A DNA stretch of 64,000 bases from Brucella anthropi ATCC 49188 (lineage in GTDB: Bacteria > Pseudomonadota > Alphaproteobacteria > Rhizobiales > Rhizobiaceae): the NCBI RefSeq assembly GCF_000017405.1, contig NC_009668.1:248001-312000 (forward strand), written 5' to 3'. The translations under genes were made by a program, and so were the position numbers. Below, one piece after another: positions 35,991 to 45,428 of the stretch. The first letter of the stretch is position 1; every line of letters begins with the position of its first letter. Under the pieces are notes generated by a model that was given only the letters and a program-made list of their open reading frames with translations, was not told where the DNA came from and made no database searches.

Positions 35991-36728
35991 TCAGGCAATG
36001 CCGCGCATGCGCGCAAGCTCACGCAGCGGGGGGATGGACTGGATTTCTTCGGCTGAAACGTCGTTCCAGCGAATACCACGCGGCCTGCGACGGTTGCGCG
36101 TTATCTCGATCAGGCGGCTGGGCGTGGCAATGAAGTCGAGAGCAATATCGTTCTCCGATACGTTGAGGCGCTCTTCCACGATCTGTACGTCATGCACGGC
36201 TGCCACAATCAGAGACTGCTCGTCGGCAAGTCCCAGATCGGTGAACATGCCCCATTCCAGATCGAAGAACGCATGGCCTTTGCCAAAACGGACTCCATCG
36301 ATGGAAACAGCGGATGCGCCAGTCGCAATGACATCAAAACGACCGATATGGGTCAGGTCTTCTAGACTGACCGATCGACCGAAATGTTCCATTCCGTCAA
36401 GCCAGGCTGCGGCTTTCTCCAACCCCGGGGGAACGGATCCCGGTTCGAGCAGGAGAAAGCCGCGCTGCATGCCGTAGGTCGGCATGATGAATGGTGTACC
36501 CGACATGATCAGGCGACGGCGCAACTCGATCATGGAATTATCTGGCGTCACAAAAACCAATTTGGCTTTCGCAATCCCTTCAATCGCCAGCAAGCGATCC
36601 GTAGCTGCCTCTACTCCTTCAAAGTCCGGTATGAATTCCGAGAATTTGAAGTGGAAGCGTGCATCAGGGCGCGCGACGTCTTTCAGCCGATCCCAGATGC
36701 GCTGCCGTGTATTGCGGGAATACGCCAT
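35991..36728 (-). CDS. 5-formyltetrahydrofolate cyclo-ligase-like protein (copy 1)
   Basis: A 245-residue paralog of the gene at 31905-32645. It shares RIWDRLKDVARPDARFHF, GVRFGKGHAFFDLEWGMF and an EIQSIPPLRELARMRGI tail (copy 2 ends ETIPPLQELKAMGL). It is the first gene of the minus-strand transporter operon. The two copies flank the ABC genes and have diverged strongly, so they may have separate functions or form a heteromer. The operator-like palindrome at 36749-36778 lies directly upstream. Confidence 0.82.
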   Translation of the reverse strand: MAYSRNTRQRIWDRLKDVARPDARFHFKFSEFIPDFEGVEAATDRLLAIEGIAKAKLVFVTPDNSMIELRRRLIMSGTPFIMPTYGMQRGFLLLEPGSVPPGLEKAAAWLDGMEHFGRSVSLEDLTHIGRFDVIATGASAVSIDGVRFGKGHAFFDLEWGMFTDLGLADEQSLIVAAVHDVQIVEERLNVSENDIALDFIATPSRLIEITRNRRRPRGIRWNDVSAEEIQSIPPLRELARMRGIA

Positions 36729-36748
36729 GGAGAATCCATGAATTTCAA

Positions 36749-36778
36749 TGTTTCACTATCAATGAAACAAATGTTTCA
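36749..36778. promoter_or_regulatory. candidate RpiR-family operator with three half-sites
   Basis: TGTTTCA (36749-36755), TGAAACA (36763-36769) and TGTTTCA (36772-36778) alternate in orientation. The last two form a perfect 7-2-7 palindrome, and the first two a 7-7-7 palindrome. They lie between the divergent transporter operon and the RpiR-type regulator. Confidence 0.6.
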
Positions 36779-36838
36779 GTATTGCAAGAGGCGATGATAA
36801 GCTTTTTTAGTGCACAGAGAGATTCGGAATAAACGCAC

Positions 36839-37687
36839 ATGGCTTCACGTCTGGTACTGCGCATACAGGAGCGCTACGCAAAGCTCACGGCAGGCGAGCA
36901 GAAAATCGCGCAGCTCGTTCTCGAGCGCGAGGACGACATTCTGATTCATTCCGCTACCGAAATCGCGGAGATGGCCGGCGTATCCAAGGCTACCACAGCT
37001 CGCTTCTTTCAGCATCTGGGCTATGCCGATTTCAATGAAGTGAAACTTCAGGCGCGTGAAGAGCGCAATCGCACTGAACCTTTTGAATATTCGAGTACGG
37101 TTGACGAAGAGGTGCCGCTGGTGCGTACCATCAGCGCACATCTCGATCTGGAGATCGCCAATATAACCCGAACATTCGAGGCGCTTCGCTCCGACAAGAT
37201 GCGCGAAGCTGCCGAACTTATTGCAGAAGCGCCGCGTGTCTGGGTGATCGGGCTTGGTGACGAGGAAGGGTTTGCGCGCTACGCGCGGCTTCTGTTTTCA
37301 AGGCTGCGCCACAGCGTGATGCTCCTGGGCATCAACCAGGGGTCATGGGCTGAGGACCTGGCCATGACTGGTCCGAAGGATGTGTTGCTGCTGATCACAT
37401 TGCCGCCGCATCGGGCATTGCTGAAACAAATTCTGGGCTACGCCGCAACGAGCCGGTTGAATATCGTGACTATTACAGATCGTGGATCAGTTTTTGAGGC
37501 ACAGCGTTACGCGCGTGTTGTTCTCCCATGTCATGTAGACAGTATCGCATTGGGCGCATCTTATACCGCCGTCAGCAGCGCCATCCGGCTTTTGGCGCTG
37601 ACCTATGCTTCATATGCGGGGAAATCGGCGCAACAGCGGCTGGAAATCGTCGCCGGTATTCACGACGAACTTGACGATATGGACTGA
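36839..37687 (+). CDS. RpiR-family transcriptional regulator
   Basis: A 282-residue regulator. The N-terminal helix-turn-helix (TAGEQKIAQLVLEREDDILI, then ATEIAEMAGVSKATTARFFQ; about residues 15-75) is followed by a SIS sugar-phosphate-type domain (about 125-265). In that domain VWVIGLGDEEGFARYARLLF and LLLITLPPHRALL are the binding loops. SIS-RpiR proteins usually sense phosphorylated sugars. Here the divergent operon is an NMT1-like transporter, so the effector is open. The gene is convergent with the FAD monooxygenase. Confidence 0.9.
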   Translation: MASRLVLRIQERYAKLTAGEQKIAQLVLEREDDILIHSATEIAEMAGVSKATTARFFQHLGYADFNEVKLQAREERNRTEPFEYSSTVDEEVPLVRTISAHLDLEIANITRTFEALRSDKMREAAELIAEAPRVWVIGLGDEEGFARYARLLFSRLRHSVMLLGINQGSWAEDLAMTGPKDVLLLITLPPHRALLKQILGYAATSRLNIVTITDRGSVFEAQRYARVVLPCHVDSIALGASYTAVSSAIRLLALTYASYAGKSAQQRLEIVAGIHDELDDMD

Positions 37688-37698
37688 AACTCAGCCGT

Positions 37699-38919
37699 TC
37701 AGTTGTTTCTGACATGTTCCGGGCGGAAGCCGACACCGATCAACCTGCCCGCAAGATGTGCAAGAATGGGCCAGCGTGCGAGGTGACGCATAAAGGTGGG
37801 TGGCCCATCGCGTCTGGTATTGTTTGTTTCACGCTTGCGACGATCACTGCGCATCATCAGTTGCAGTTTCTGCGTTGCCTTTGTGGGAAAGCGACGTCGG
37901 GCTTCGACTGCTTGGAGATACGGTTCCAAAGTTTGGTTATCCTTAAGCGGTGCGGCCAGAATATTGGCTGCTGCAACGGCATCCTGAATGGCGAGATTGA
38001 CCCCAAAGCCACCAATTGGCGACATGGCATGGGCGGCATCGCCGATACACAGAAGCCCCGGTTTCCACCACGTTTTAAGTCGGTCGATGCGTACGCTCAA
38101 GAGATGAATGTCATCCCATGTGCCTATTTCGTTCATTCGGTCAGGAGGCAATGGAGAGACTTCTGCAACTGCCTTGCGGAATGCATCGAGTCCTCCCTGC
38201 CTGACTTCGGCAAAGGTCTGTTTGCGGAGTACATAACCGCATTGCCAGTAGTCACCGCGATCAATCATGACGAAACCTTGTCGAGGGCCGCCATGGCCCA
38301 TCGTATAGGGTGGGTCATTGGGAGCGTGCGACAGCTTCATCCAGAGAATTTCGCTTGGCGAGCCAAAACTTTCGACCTCCAGACCGGCTTTTGCGCGCAC
38401 CACGGAGTTTCTTCCGTCCGCACCCACAACAAGTTTGGCATTGATATTTATGGTTTCAACTGGTGTTGTCGCGACGAGGCCGGTAACACTTCCGTCCCTC
38501 TCGGTCAGATTGATCACACTTGCAGGCATAAGGAGCCTGAAGTTTGAATATTTCGCAGTTTCGCGTGCAATGTAATCCAGAAATTCCCATTGCGGCATGA
38601 AAGCGATGAAACGACACTGAGCGGGAATTCTCGAAAAATCGGCTATCGTGATGTCCTTGCCGCCGATTTCCGCATGTAGCCGATGCGCCTTGGTATGGGG
38701 CAAGTCAAGAAGACCGTCCAGCAAGCCGAGTTCATGCATGACTTGAAGCGTGGACGGGTGAATTGTGTCCCCGCGAAAATCACGCAGAAAATCTGGATGC
38801 TTTTCGAGAACGGTCACGTTCACACCAGCGCGTGCAAGCAAAAGTCCCAGCATCATTCCTGCTGGCCCACCACCCGCTATCGCGCAATCGGTTTCGATAT
38901 AGCTTATTGGCTGCGTCAT
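37699..38919 (-). CDS. FAD-dependent monooxygenase (PHBH superfamily)
   Basis: A 406-residue flavoprotein of the p-hydroxybenzoate hydroxylase/UbiH group. The Rossmann start is CAIAGGGPAGMMLGLLLARA, LVVGADGRNSVVR is the DG motif and GDAAHAMSPIGGFGVNLAIQ is the FAD ribityl motif. It acts on an aromatic or heteroaromatic substrate, given the family. The ATG at 38919 removes a 13-residue N-terminal extension. It is convergent with rpiR and separated by 140 bp from the upstream region, so a link to the transporter operon is possible but not shown. Confidence 0.85.
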   Translation of the reverse strand: MTQPISYIETDCAIAGGGPAGMMLGLLLARAGVNVTVLEKHPDFLRDFRGDTIHPSTLQVMHELGLLDGLLDLPHTKAHRLHAEIGGKDITIADFSRIPAQCRFIAFMPQWEFLDYIARETAKYSNFRLLMPASVINLTERDGSVTGLVATTPVETININAKLVVGADGRNSVVRAKAGLEVESFGSPSEILWMKLSHAPNDPPYTMGHGGPRQGFVMIDRGDYWQCGYVLRKQTFAEVRQGGLDAFRKAVAEVSPLPPDRMNEIGTWDDIHLLSVRIDRLKTWWKPGLLCIGDAAHAMSPIGGFGVNLAIQDAVAAANILAAPLKDNQTLEPYLQAVEARRRFPTKATQKLQLMMRSDRRKRETNNTRRDGPPTFMRHLARWPILAHLAGRLIGVGFRPEHVRNN

Positions 38920-39157
38920 GACTGTTCCACTCGACCGCGCTTGTTTTGCACAAGACATAAAAAGACCGGCGCTCTCAATAGGTCAAGCGCCGGCTGGAAG
39001 TCTACGCGACCAGTAGAGGTCAAAACATGAATTAAATTATCAAGTTTAATTTGTCAAGCCGGTGAGCCCTGTCGTTGGGTCAGTGATTGGAGCTGATTTG
39101 ACGGAAAGTACTCGAAACCTCTGACTCGTCGGTATATCAGGCATTGAGAATTGAAAC

Positions 39158-40039
39158 CTATCCAAGCGCGGGTGGATTTCTTTTGCCAAGCTGCCGCTCG
39201 CGGAAGACCGAGAACAATCCGGCGCTGACGACGATGACCGCACCGGCAATGATGTTCCATGTCAATTGCTCGTGGAACACTGTGACTGCGATACACGCGC
39301 CGATAACGAGCTGCAGATAGGTAAGCGGTTGTACTTCTCCTGCCTCCAGAATGTTGTAGGCACGGATGAGGAAATAATGGCTTGCTATACCGCAGGCACA
39401 AAGGGCTGCCATCCAAAACCAGTCGCTTCTGGCAATAGGCATGAGATAGAAACTGCCGACAAATGTGAGGGCAACAGCACCTGCTATGCCAGTGTAGAAG
39501 AAGCTGGTCATGGCATCGTCGCTCTTGCTGACGGCGCGTGTCGCAACCGCGTAAACGGCGAACATGACCATCGCCGCCACGGGTAGAAGCAGGCTTGCGT
39601 CGAATGTCGCGTTCACTGGATTGATAATCAGCAGAACACCGATCAACCCGACAATAATTGCAGTCCAACGTCTCCAGCCAACCTTTTCGCCAAGGAAGGG
39701 CACCGAGAGCATGGTCACCAATAGCGGCGCGCCCTGAAAAATCGATTGTGCCGTTGCCATGCCCGCGCGACTGAGGGCGAATATGAATGTAACGATTTCA
39801 GCAGCAAGCAGGATGCCGCGAAAAACCTGCAAAAAGGGACGTTTCGTTGCTGCGGCCTTGGCAATGCCTCCGGAGCGGATTGCAAGCAGGAGAACGAAGG
39901 CAGCAAAGACCCAATAGCGGATCATCGTTATGAGGATCGGCGAATAATGGGTGCCAAGATACTTCGAGATACCATCCTGCGTTGCAAAAATGGTAACCGC
40001 GAGAAGTGTGAAGAGATAGCCCTGGCCTTTGCGTGTCAT
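39158..40039 (-). CDS. EamA/RhaT-family drug/metabolite transporter
   Basis: A 293-residue ten-helix permease with two EamA repeats (about 10-140 and 150-285). The start TRKGQGYLFTLLAVTIFATQ and FRGILLAAEIVTFIFALSRA belong to the first repeat, and ILEAGEVQPLTYLQLVIGA to the second. The substrate cannot be told from sequence. ATG 40039 is preferred to the upstream in-frame start. It is divergent from the peptide transporter operon. Confidence 0.85.
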   Translation of the reverse strand: MTRKGQGYLFTLLAVTIFATQDGISKYLGTHYSPILITMIRYWVFAAFVLLLAIRSGGIAKAAATKRPFLQVFRGILLAAEIVTFIFALSRAGMATAQSIFQGAPLLVTMLSVPFLGEKVGWRRWTAIIVGLIGVLLIINPVNATFDASLLLPVAAMVMFAVYAVATRAVSKSDDAMTSFFYTGIAGAVALTFVGSFYLMPIARSDWFWMAALCACGIASHYFLIRAYNILEAGEVQPLTYLQLVIGACIAVTVFHEQLTWNIIAGAVIVVSAGLFSVFRERQLGKRNPPALG

Positions 40040-40240
40040 GGCGCACTCATATCGACACAGCTTTGGTGCTGCCACCCATAAAATCCGAAATGCCCACATT
40101 GTATGAGCATTCCATCGTTATCGACGGAAGATTTTCAGTCGATGTACTTTGATGGATTGACACCTCCAAGTTCTCGGTTATTCTTTTATAAAAGCCTATA
40201 TAACATAATTGTGGAACAAATCAAAAATGGGGGTTCTGCC

Positions 40241-41767
40241 TTGCGGATCAAATTAGCACTCCTTCTGGCTTCTGCCATGATCTTCAGTCCCGGCGTTTCG
40301 CTGGCTCAGGACAAGGGTGGTGTCATCAATGTCGCGACCATTGGCGAGCCGCCGACGCTCGACCCGATGGTATCCACTGCCGATCTTGTGGGTATCGTCA
40401 CGCAGCATATCTTCGAAACGCTCTATACCTTCGACAAGGAATGGAAGCCGACGCCATTGCTGGCAGAAAGCCTGCCTGAAATCAGCGCGGATGGAAAAAC
40501 CTATACGATCAAGCTGCGTTCCGGCATCAAGTTCCATGACGGTAGCGACATGACGTCGGAAGACGTGGTTGCGTCGCTGGAGCGCTGGACGAAGCTGGCT
40601 TCGCGCGGAAAGCAGGCGTCAGCCTTCATCGAAAACATTGCCGCTACCGATCCGGCTACGGTGACCATAACGCTCAAACAGCCTTATGCGCCATTGACCT
40701 CTTTGCTTGCCTTCAACAATTCTGCGGCGATCATCATACCGTCAGAAAAGCAGGCTGAGCCGATGAATGAATTTATCGGTACCGGTCCCTATATGCTCAA
40801 GGAACGAAAGGCAGACCAGTATATTCAGCTCGTGCGTTTCGATGGTTACAAGTCGCGCGACGGTGAGAGTGATGGTTACGGTGGCGCACGCCATCAATAT
40901 CTAGACGAAATCCGTTTCGTGTCAGTCCCGGATGCTAACACCCGTGTCGAGGCAGCGGTTTCCGGACAGTATGATTATGTCGATTCCATTCCGGTTGAAT
41001 CATTTGACAAGATCAAATCTTCCACAGCTTCCCAGCCATTGCTTCTCAAGCCCTTCGGCTATCCTGTCTTTGTTTTTAACACCAAAGAAGGTGTGGCGTC
41101 GAAACTGCCGGTCCGAAAGGCCGTGACACATGCGTTGAGCATGGAAGACATGCTTGCAGCGGCACTTGGCAGCACGGAATTCTATGCATTGGACGGCGCT
41201 TTCTATCCGTCCAATTTTGTCTGGAATACAGAAGCTGGCGTCGAAGGGAACTACAATGTGGCCCAGCCGGAAGCTGCGGCGGAAGAATTGAAGGCGACCG
41301 GCTACAACGGCGAGCCGCTGCGTATTCTGACCAGCCGCCAGTACGAGTTCCATTACAAGATGGCACAGGTGGCTGCCGAATATCTGAAACTTGCCGGTTT
41401 TACAGTGGATTTGCAGGTTGTCGATTGGGCGACACTGACACAGCGCCGCGCAGATCCCAAGCTCTGGGATATCTACATAACGCACAGCCCCTTCCTGCCC
41501 GAGCCTGCTTTGATGGGCTCTCTGTCGACCAGCTCGCCGGGTTGGTGGGACACGCCAGCGCGTAAAACCGTAGTCGATGCTTTCACGTCCGAATCCAATC
41601 CGGAAAAGCGCGTTGCGCTGTGGGCGGACGTTCAGAAGACCATCTATGACGAACTGCCCCTGATCAAGATCGGCGACTTCAATGCCGTTGCAGCGATGTC
41701 CACCAAGCTGGAGGGCGTCGAGCCAGCGCCGTGGCCTTACTTCTGGAATGCTTCGTTGAAGAAGTAA
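40241..41767 (+). CDS. peptide-type ABC transporter substrate-binding protein
   Basis: About 508 residues, family 5 binding protein. The signal peptide LRIKLALLLASAMIFSPGVS is read with TTG at 40241 as initiator (GGGGG 7 nt upstream); an in-frame GTG at 40211 is the alternative. Landmarks are IGEPPTLDPMVSTADLVGI, GTGPYMLKERKA and FNTKEGVASKLPVRKAVTHA. It heads the transporter that feeds the amidohydrolase/RidA/SelA-like enzymes downstream, so an N-acylated amino compound or short peptide is a plausible ligand. Confidence 0.9.
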   Translation: MRIKLALLLASAMIFSPGVSLAQDKGGVINVATIGEPPTLDPMVSTADLVGIVTQHIFETLYTFDKEWKPTPLLAESLPEISADGKTYTIKLRSGIKFHDGSDMTSEDVVASLERWTKLASRGKQASAFIENIAATDPATVTITLKQPYAPLTSLLAFNNSAAIIIPSEKQAEPMNEFIGTGPYMLKERKADQYIQLVRFDGYKSRDGESDGYGGARHQYLDEIRFVSVPDANTRVEAAVSGQYDYVDSIPVESFDKIKSSTASQPLLLKPFGYPVFVFNTKEGVASKLPVRKAVTHALSMEDMLAAALGSTEFYALDGAFYPSNFVWNTEAGVEGNYNVAQPEAAAEELKATGYNGEPLRILTSRQYEFHYKMAQVAAEYLKLAGFTVDLQVVDWATLTQRRADPKLWDIYITHSPFLPEPALMGSLSTSSPGWWDTPARKTVVDAFTSESNPEKRVALWADVQKTIYDELPLIKIGDFNAVAAMSTKLEGVEPAPWPYFWNASLKK

Positions 41768-41781
41768 CTTCCAGCAAGGCG

Positions 41782-41805
41782 AATGCCGTCCGTCTGGTCG
41801 GCATT
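41782..41805 (+). other. intra-operon hairpin after the binding-protein gene
   Basis: AATGCCG (41782-41788) pairs with CGGCATT (41799-41805) without a T-run. Such hairpins often protect binding-protein mRNA so it is made in excess over the permease. Confidence 0.4.
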
Positions 41806-41838
41806 TGCTGAATTGTTCAATCTGGAGAATCTGATCGC

Positions 41839-42780
41839 ATGGTGCGCTACATCCTTCAGCGGTTTGTCGGCATGGCTGTCGTCATGTTTCTGGTCGTAAC
41901 GATCGTATTTGTGATCGTTCGTGTGACGCCCGGCGATCCTGCCGCCGTCATGCTTGGGCCGGACGCATCGGCGCAGGACATTGCCGATCTGCGCGCTCGG
42001 CTCGGACTCGATCAGTCGCTGGTCATCCAATACTTCTACTACATCGGTCAGCTACTGAAGGGCGATCTCGGTCAGTCGATCTTCCTCAACATGCCGGTTG
42101 GTGCAGCATTGCTCGACCGGGCTGAGCCGACCTTCTTTCTGACCGTTCTTTCGCTTCTGATTGCCTGCATCATTGCGCTACCGGTTGGAGTTTATGCAGC
42201 TTATCGGCGTGGTTCTTTTGTCGATCAGGCGGCGACAACGGTCGCTATGCTTGCAGCGAGCATACCGAGCTTCTGGCTCGGTCTCATCCTCATGCAGTTT
42301 TTTGCCGTCCGGCTGAACCTGTTTCCGGTATCCGGCTATGGCGGGCCGGGTTCGAGCTTCATCGATCGAATGTACCATCTGATCCTGCCAGCCATCGCGC
42401 TGGGGCTGGTTTCCTCCGCTCTGATCCTGCGTTTCACGCGCGCCTCAATGCTTGATGTTCTTGGTGACGATTACATCCGCACGGCGCGCGCAAAGGGGTT
42501 GATCGAGCGGCGCGTGATCATGAAGCACGCATTGAAGAATGCGCTTATCCCTATCCTCACAGTCGTCGGTCTCACTGCTGCTGTTCTGATCTCCGGCGCT
42601 GTGGTGACGGAGACTGTGTTCGGCCTGCCGGGGGTTGGCAATCTTGTCGTGTCTGCGGTCCTCCGACGGGATTATCCGGTAATTCAGGGCGCGCTGCTCG
42701 TCATCGCGGGGCTCTATGTCCTGATCAATTTCATCATCGACATGCTCTATCTGTTCGTAGATCCGAGGGTTCGTTACTGA
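41839..42780 (+). CDS. peptide-type ABC permease (DppB-like)
   Basis: A 313-residue permease. It starts MVRYILQRFVGMAVVMFLVV with the usual first helix, has the coupling loop DYIRTARAKGLIERRVIMKH and ends DMLYLFVDPRVRY. Six membrane helices expected. Its stop overlaps the start of the next permease (TGATG). Confidence 0.94.
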   Translation: MVRYILQRFVGMAVVMFLVVTIVFVIVRVTPGDPAAVMLGPDASAQDIADLRARLGLDQSLVIQYFYYIGQLLKGDLGQSIFLNMPVGAALLDRAEPTFFLTVLSLLIACIIALPVGVYAAYRRGSFVDQAATTVAMLAASIPSFWLGLILMQFFAVRLNLFPVSGYGGPGSSFIDRMYHLILPAIALGLVSSALILRFTRASMLDVLGDDYIRTARAKGLIERRVIMKHALKNALIPILTVVGLTAAVLISGAVVTETVFGLPGVGNLVVSAVLRRDYPVIQGALLVIAGLYVLINFIIDMLYLFVDPRVRY

Positions 42781-43655
42781 TGGCCGATCTTGTTACGACC
42801 ACGCAAAAAGCCCCTTCGGAACGCGCTTTGTTCATCCGTCGGCTGTTCAAACGCAAGACGGTGGCGGCAGGCATCATTGTGCTTGCCGTCTTCGCTATCC
42901 TCGCGCTGCTGGCACCCTGGATCGCGCCTTATTCACCGTCGAAGCTTTCTATCGTCAACCGGCTCAAGCCACCAAGCGAGATGTTCTGGTTCGGTACGGA
43001 TGAGTTCGGGCGCGATGTCTTTTCACGCACGATCTATGCCGGGAGGCTGTCACTTATGGTGGGCGCGGCGGTCGTTGTCCTGTCGGCGATCATAGGGGTT
43101 ACGCTCGGATTGCTCGCAGGCTTCTTTCATCGTCTGGATACACCGATCGCTCGCCTGATCGATGCGATGATGGCATTCCCCGACATTCTGCTGGCCATTG
43201 CGCTGGTCGCGGCGCTCGGCCCGTCGCTGGCGACGGTCATCGTTGCGCTGTCTGTTGTTTATGCACCGAGGCTGGCGCGCATTGTGCGCGCCTCAACGCT
43301 GGTCATCCGTGAGCTGCCCTATGTCGAAGCGGCCCAATCGCTTGGAATTTCGACATTCCACATCATGACGCGGCACGTGCTGAGAAATCTAATCTCACCG
43401 ATCATCGTGCAGTGCACTTTCCTTTTTGCGAGCGCAATGCTCGCCGAAGCGGGGCTCTCCTTCCTCGGTCTCGGCGTTAGCCCCGAGATTCCAACCTGGG
43501 GAACCATGATTGCGGCAGGACGCCAATATATCGGTCAGGCCGACTGGATGACCTATTTCCCCGGCTTCGCCATCATTCTTTCCGTCCTCTCGCTCCAGAT
43601 GGTGGGGGATGGACTACGCGACATGCTCGATCCAAGACTGCGAAGGGATTTGTAA
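42780..43655 (+). CDS. peptide-type ABC permease (DppC-like)
   Basis: A 291-residue permease. GTDEFGRDVFSRTIYAGRLS is the family hallmark ahead of the core domain. The coupling loop includes YVEAAQSLGISTFHIMTRHV and the end is DGLRDMLDPRLRR. It pairs with the DppB-like protein. The ATPases of this system are fused in the gene at 47580. Confidence 0.94.
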   Translation: MADLVTTTQKAPSERALFIRRLFKRKTVAAGIIVLAVFAILALLAPWIAPYSPSKLSIVNRLKPPSEMFWFGTDEFGRDVFSRTIYAGRLSLMVGAAVVVLSAIIGVTLGLLAGFFHRLDTPIARLIDAMMAFPDILLAIALVAALGPSLATVIVALSVVYAPRLARIVRASTLVIRELPYVEAAQSLGISTFHIMTRHVLRNLISPIIVQCTFLFASAMLAEAGLSFLGLGVSPEIPTWGTMIAAGRQYIGQADWMTYFPGFAIILSVLSLQMVGDGLRDMLDPRLRRDL

Positions 43656-43656
43656 T

Positions 43657-44865
43657 ATGATTTCCGGTGAACAGGCGAAGCCGCTTCTTATCACCAATGT
43701 CAAACCGGTAGCCTTCGGGGTGGAACACTCCGACGCGACGACCGATATTCTGGTCGGAAAAGACGGTAGTATCAGCGCCATCGGCAAGTCGTTGAACGCA
43801 CCAGCCGATGTGGAGCGTGTCGATGGCAAAGGAGCCTGGATTTCGCCGGGTTGGGTCGACCTGCATGTCCATATCTGGCATGGCGGTACGGATATTTCGA
43901 TACGCCCTTCAGAGTGCGGCGCTGAACGAGGAGTGACGACGCTCGTCGATGCCGGTTCGGCAGGAGAGGCCAATTTCCATGGCTTCCGGGAGTATATCAT
44001 CGAGCCGTCCAAGGAACGGATCAAAGCCTTCCTCAACCTCGGCTCAATCGGCCTTGTTGCCTGCAACCGGGTTCCGGAACTGCGAGACATCAAGGACATT
44101 GATCTCGACCGTATTCTCGAATGCTACGCAGCCAACAGCGAGCATATTGTTGGGATCAAGGTTAGGGCCAGTCACGTCATAACCGGGTCATGGGGCGTTA
44201 CACCGGTCAAGCTTGGCAAGAAGATCGCCAAGATACTCAAAGTGCCCATGATGGTGCATGTGGGCGAACCGCCGGCGCTCTATGACGAAGTTCTGGAAAT
44301 CCTTGGGCCAGGCGATGTGGTCACGCATTGCTTCAACGGCAAATCCGGCTCCAGCATCATGGAAGACGAAGATCTCTTCAATCTCGCGGAACGCTGCTCA
44401 GGCGAGGGCATCCGGCTGGATATCGGCCATGGTGGGGCATCCTTCTCGTTCAAGGTCGCCGAAGCGGCAATTGAACGCGGTCTCCTTCCATTTTCGATCT
44501 CGACGGACCTGCATGGCCATTCGATGAACTTCCCTGTTTGGGATCTGGCGACAACCATGTCCAAACTGCTGTCGGTCAACATGCCGTTTGAAAATGTCAT
44601 CGAAGCCGTCACACATAATCCGGCGTCGGTGATCAAGCTCTCGATGGAAAACCGGCTGTCGGTTGGGCAACGTGCTGATTTCACGATCTTTGATCTGGTT
44701 GACGCCGACTTGGAAGCGACGGATTCCAATGGCGATGTGTCTCGCCTGAACAGGCTATTTGAACCCCGCTACGCCGTCATCGGTGCCGAGGCCATTACGG
44801 CCAGCCGCTATATACCGCGTGCGCGCAAACTCGTTCGCCATAGCCATGGCTATTCGTGGCGCTGA
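43657..44865 (+). CDS. amidohydrolase/deacetylase family metallohydrolase
   Basis: A 402-residue amidohydrolase-superfamily enzyme. The HxH motif is H70-V-H72 in WVDLHVHIWHGG. A probable carboxylated lysine lies in IVGIKVRASH, further metal histidines in MVHVGEPP and VVTHCFNG, and the catalytic aspartate in ISTDLHGHS. It resembles enterococcal and Aeromonas EF_0837/AHA_3915-type deacetylases that act on N-acyl amino acid or N-acetyl compounds. It starts 1 bp after the permease stop, clearly in the operon. The substrate is not known. Confidence 0.85.
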   Translation: MISGEQAKPLLITNVKPVAFGVEHSDATTDILVGKDGSISAIGKSLNAPADVERVDGKGAWISPGWVDLHVHIWHGGTDISIRPSECGAERGVTTLVDAGSAGEANFHGFREYIIEPSKERIKAFLNLGSIGLVACNRVPELRDIKDIDLDRILECYAANSEHIVGIKVRASHVITGSWGVTPVKLGKKIAKILKVPMMVHVGEPPALYDEVLEILGPGDVVTHCFNGKSGSSIMEDEDLFNLAERCSGEGIRLDIGHGGASFSFKVAEAAIERGLLPFSISTDLHGHSMNFPVWDLATTMSKLLSVNMPFENVIEAVTHNPASVIKLSMENRLSVGQRADFTIFDLVDADLEATDSNGDVSRLNRLFEPRYAVIGAEAITASRYIPRARKLVRHSHGYSWR

Positions 44866-44926
44866 AACTGTCGGCGCAGCATTGAATTTGCGGGAACGTC
44901 CCGTGACGAAATGATGAGGAAAATTC

Positions 44927-45421
44927 GTGTCTCATTCTCCCCAAACGACCGAAGTACAGCATTCTCCCTACGACCGGCTGGCTTCACTTGGCATAACTTT
45001 GCCGCCACCGCCGCCGCCTATCGCGAATTTTGTCACGCATGTTCGGGAAGGCAATATCCTCTATCTTTCCGGGCAAGGGCCGCGGGAAGAGAGCGGATAT
45101 TTGCGTGCGGGTAAAGTCGGTGGCGACATCGGCGTGGATCAGGCTTATCAGGATGCACGTCTGACGGGTATCAATCTGCTGGCCGTCATGCACGAGGCGC
45201 TTGGTGACCTTTCCCGTGTCAAGCGGGTCGTGAAGCTATTGGGTATGGTCAATGCCGTGCCAGATTTCGAACTGCACCCCAATGTCATCAATGGCTGCTC
45301 CGATCTTTTCATCGAAGTATTTGGCGCTGCCGGCCAACATGCGCGTTCAGCCGTCGGCTTCGGTTCATTGCCGGGCAATATCACGGTTGAAATCGAAGCG
45401 ATCGTCGCCCTGAACGACTAG
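44927..45421 (+). CDS. RidA-family imine deaminase-like protein
   Basis: A 164-residue member of the RidA/YjgF family, longer than the usual 128 residues at its N-terminus. The family end HARSAVGFGSLPGNITVEIE keeps the arginine and glutamate of the active site. RidA proteins hydrolyse reactive imines and enamines released by PLP enzymes. The start is GTG at 44927, after GATGAGGAAAA. With the amidohydrolase and the SelA-like PLP enzyme it suggests a pathway that makes an enamine intermediate. Confidence 0.85.
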   Translation: MSHSPQTTEVQHSPYDRLASLGITLPPPPPPIANFVTHVREGNILYLSGQGPREESGYLRAGKVGGDIGVDQAYQDARLTGINLLAVMHEALGDLSRVKRVVKLLGMVNAVPDFELHPNVINGCSDLFIEVFGAAGQHARSAVGFGSLPGNITVEIEAIVALND

Positions 45422-45428
45422 GACAGCG

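Noticed and set aside
36729..36838. TPP riboswitch ahead of the NMT1-like transporter operon
   Set aside because: The interval is only 110 bp and lacks the CTGAGA and ACCTGATCTGGATAATACCAGC elements; only RpiR-like half-sites are present.
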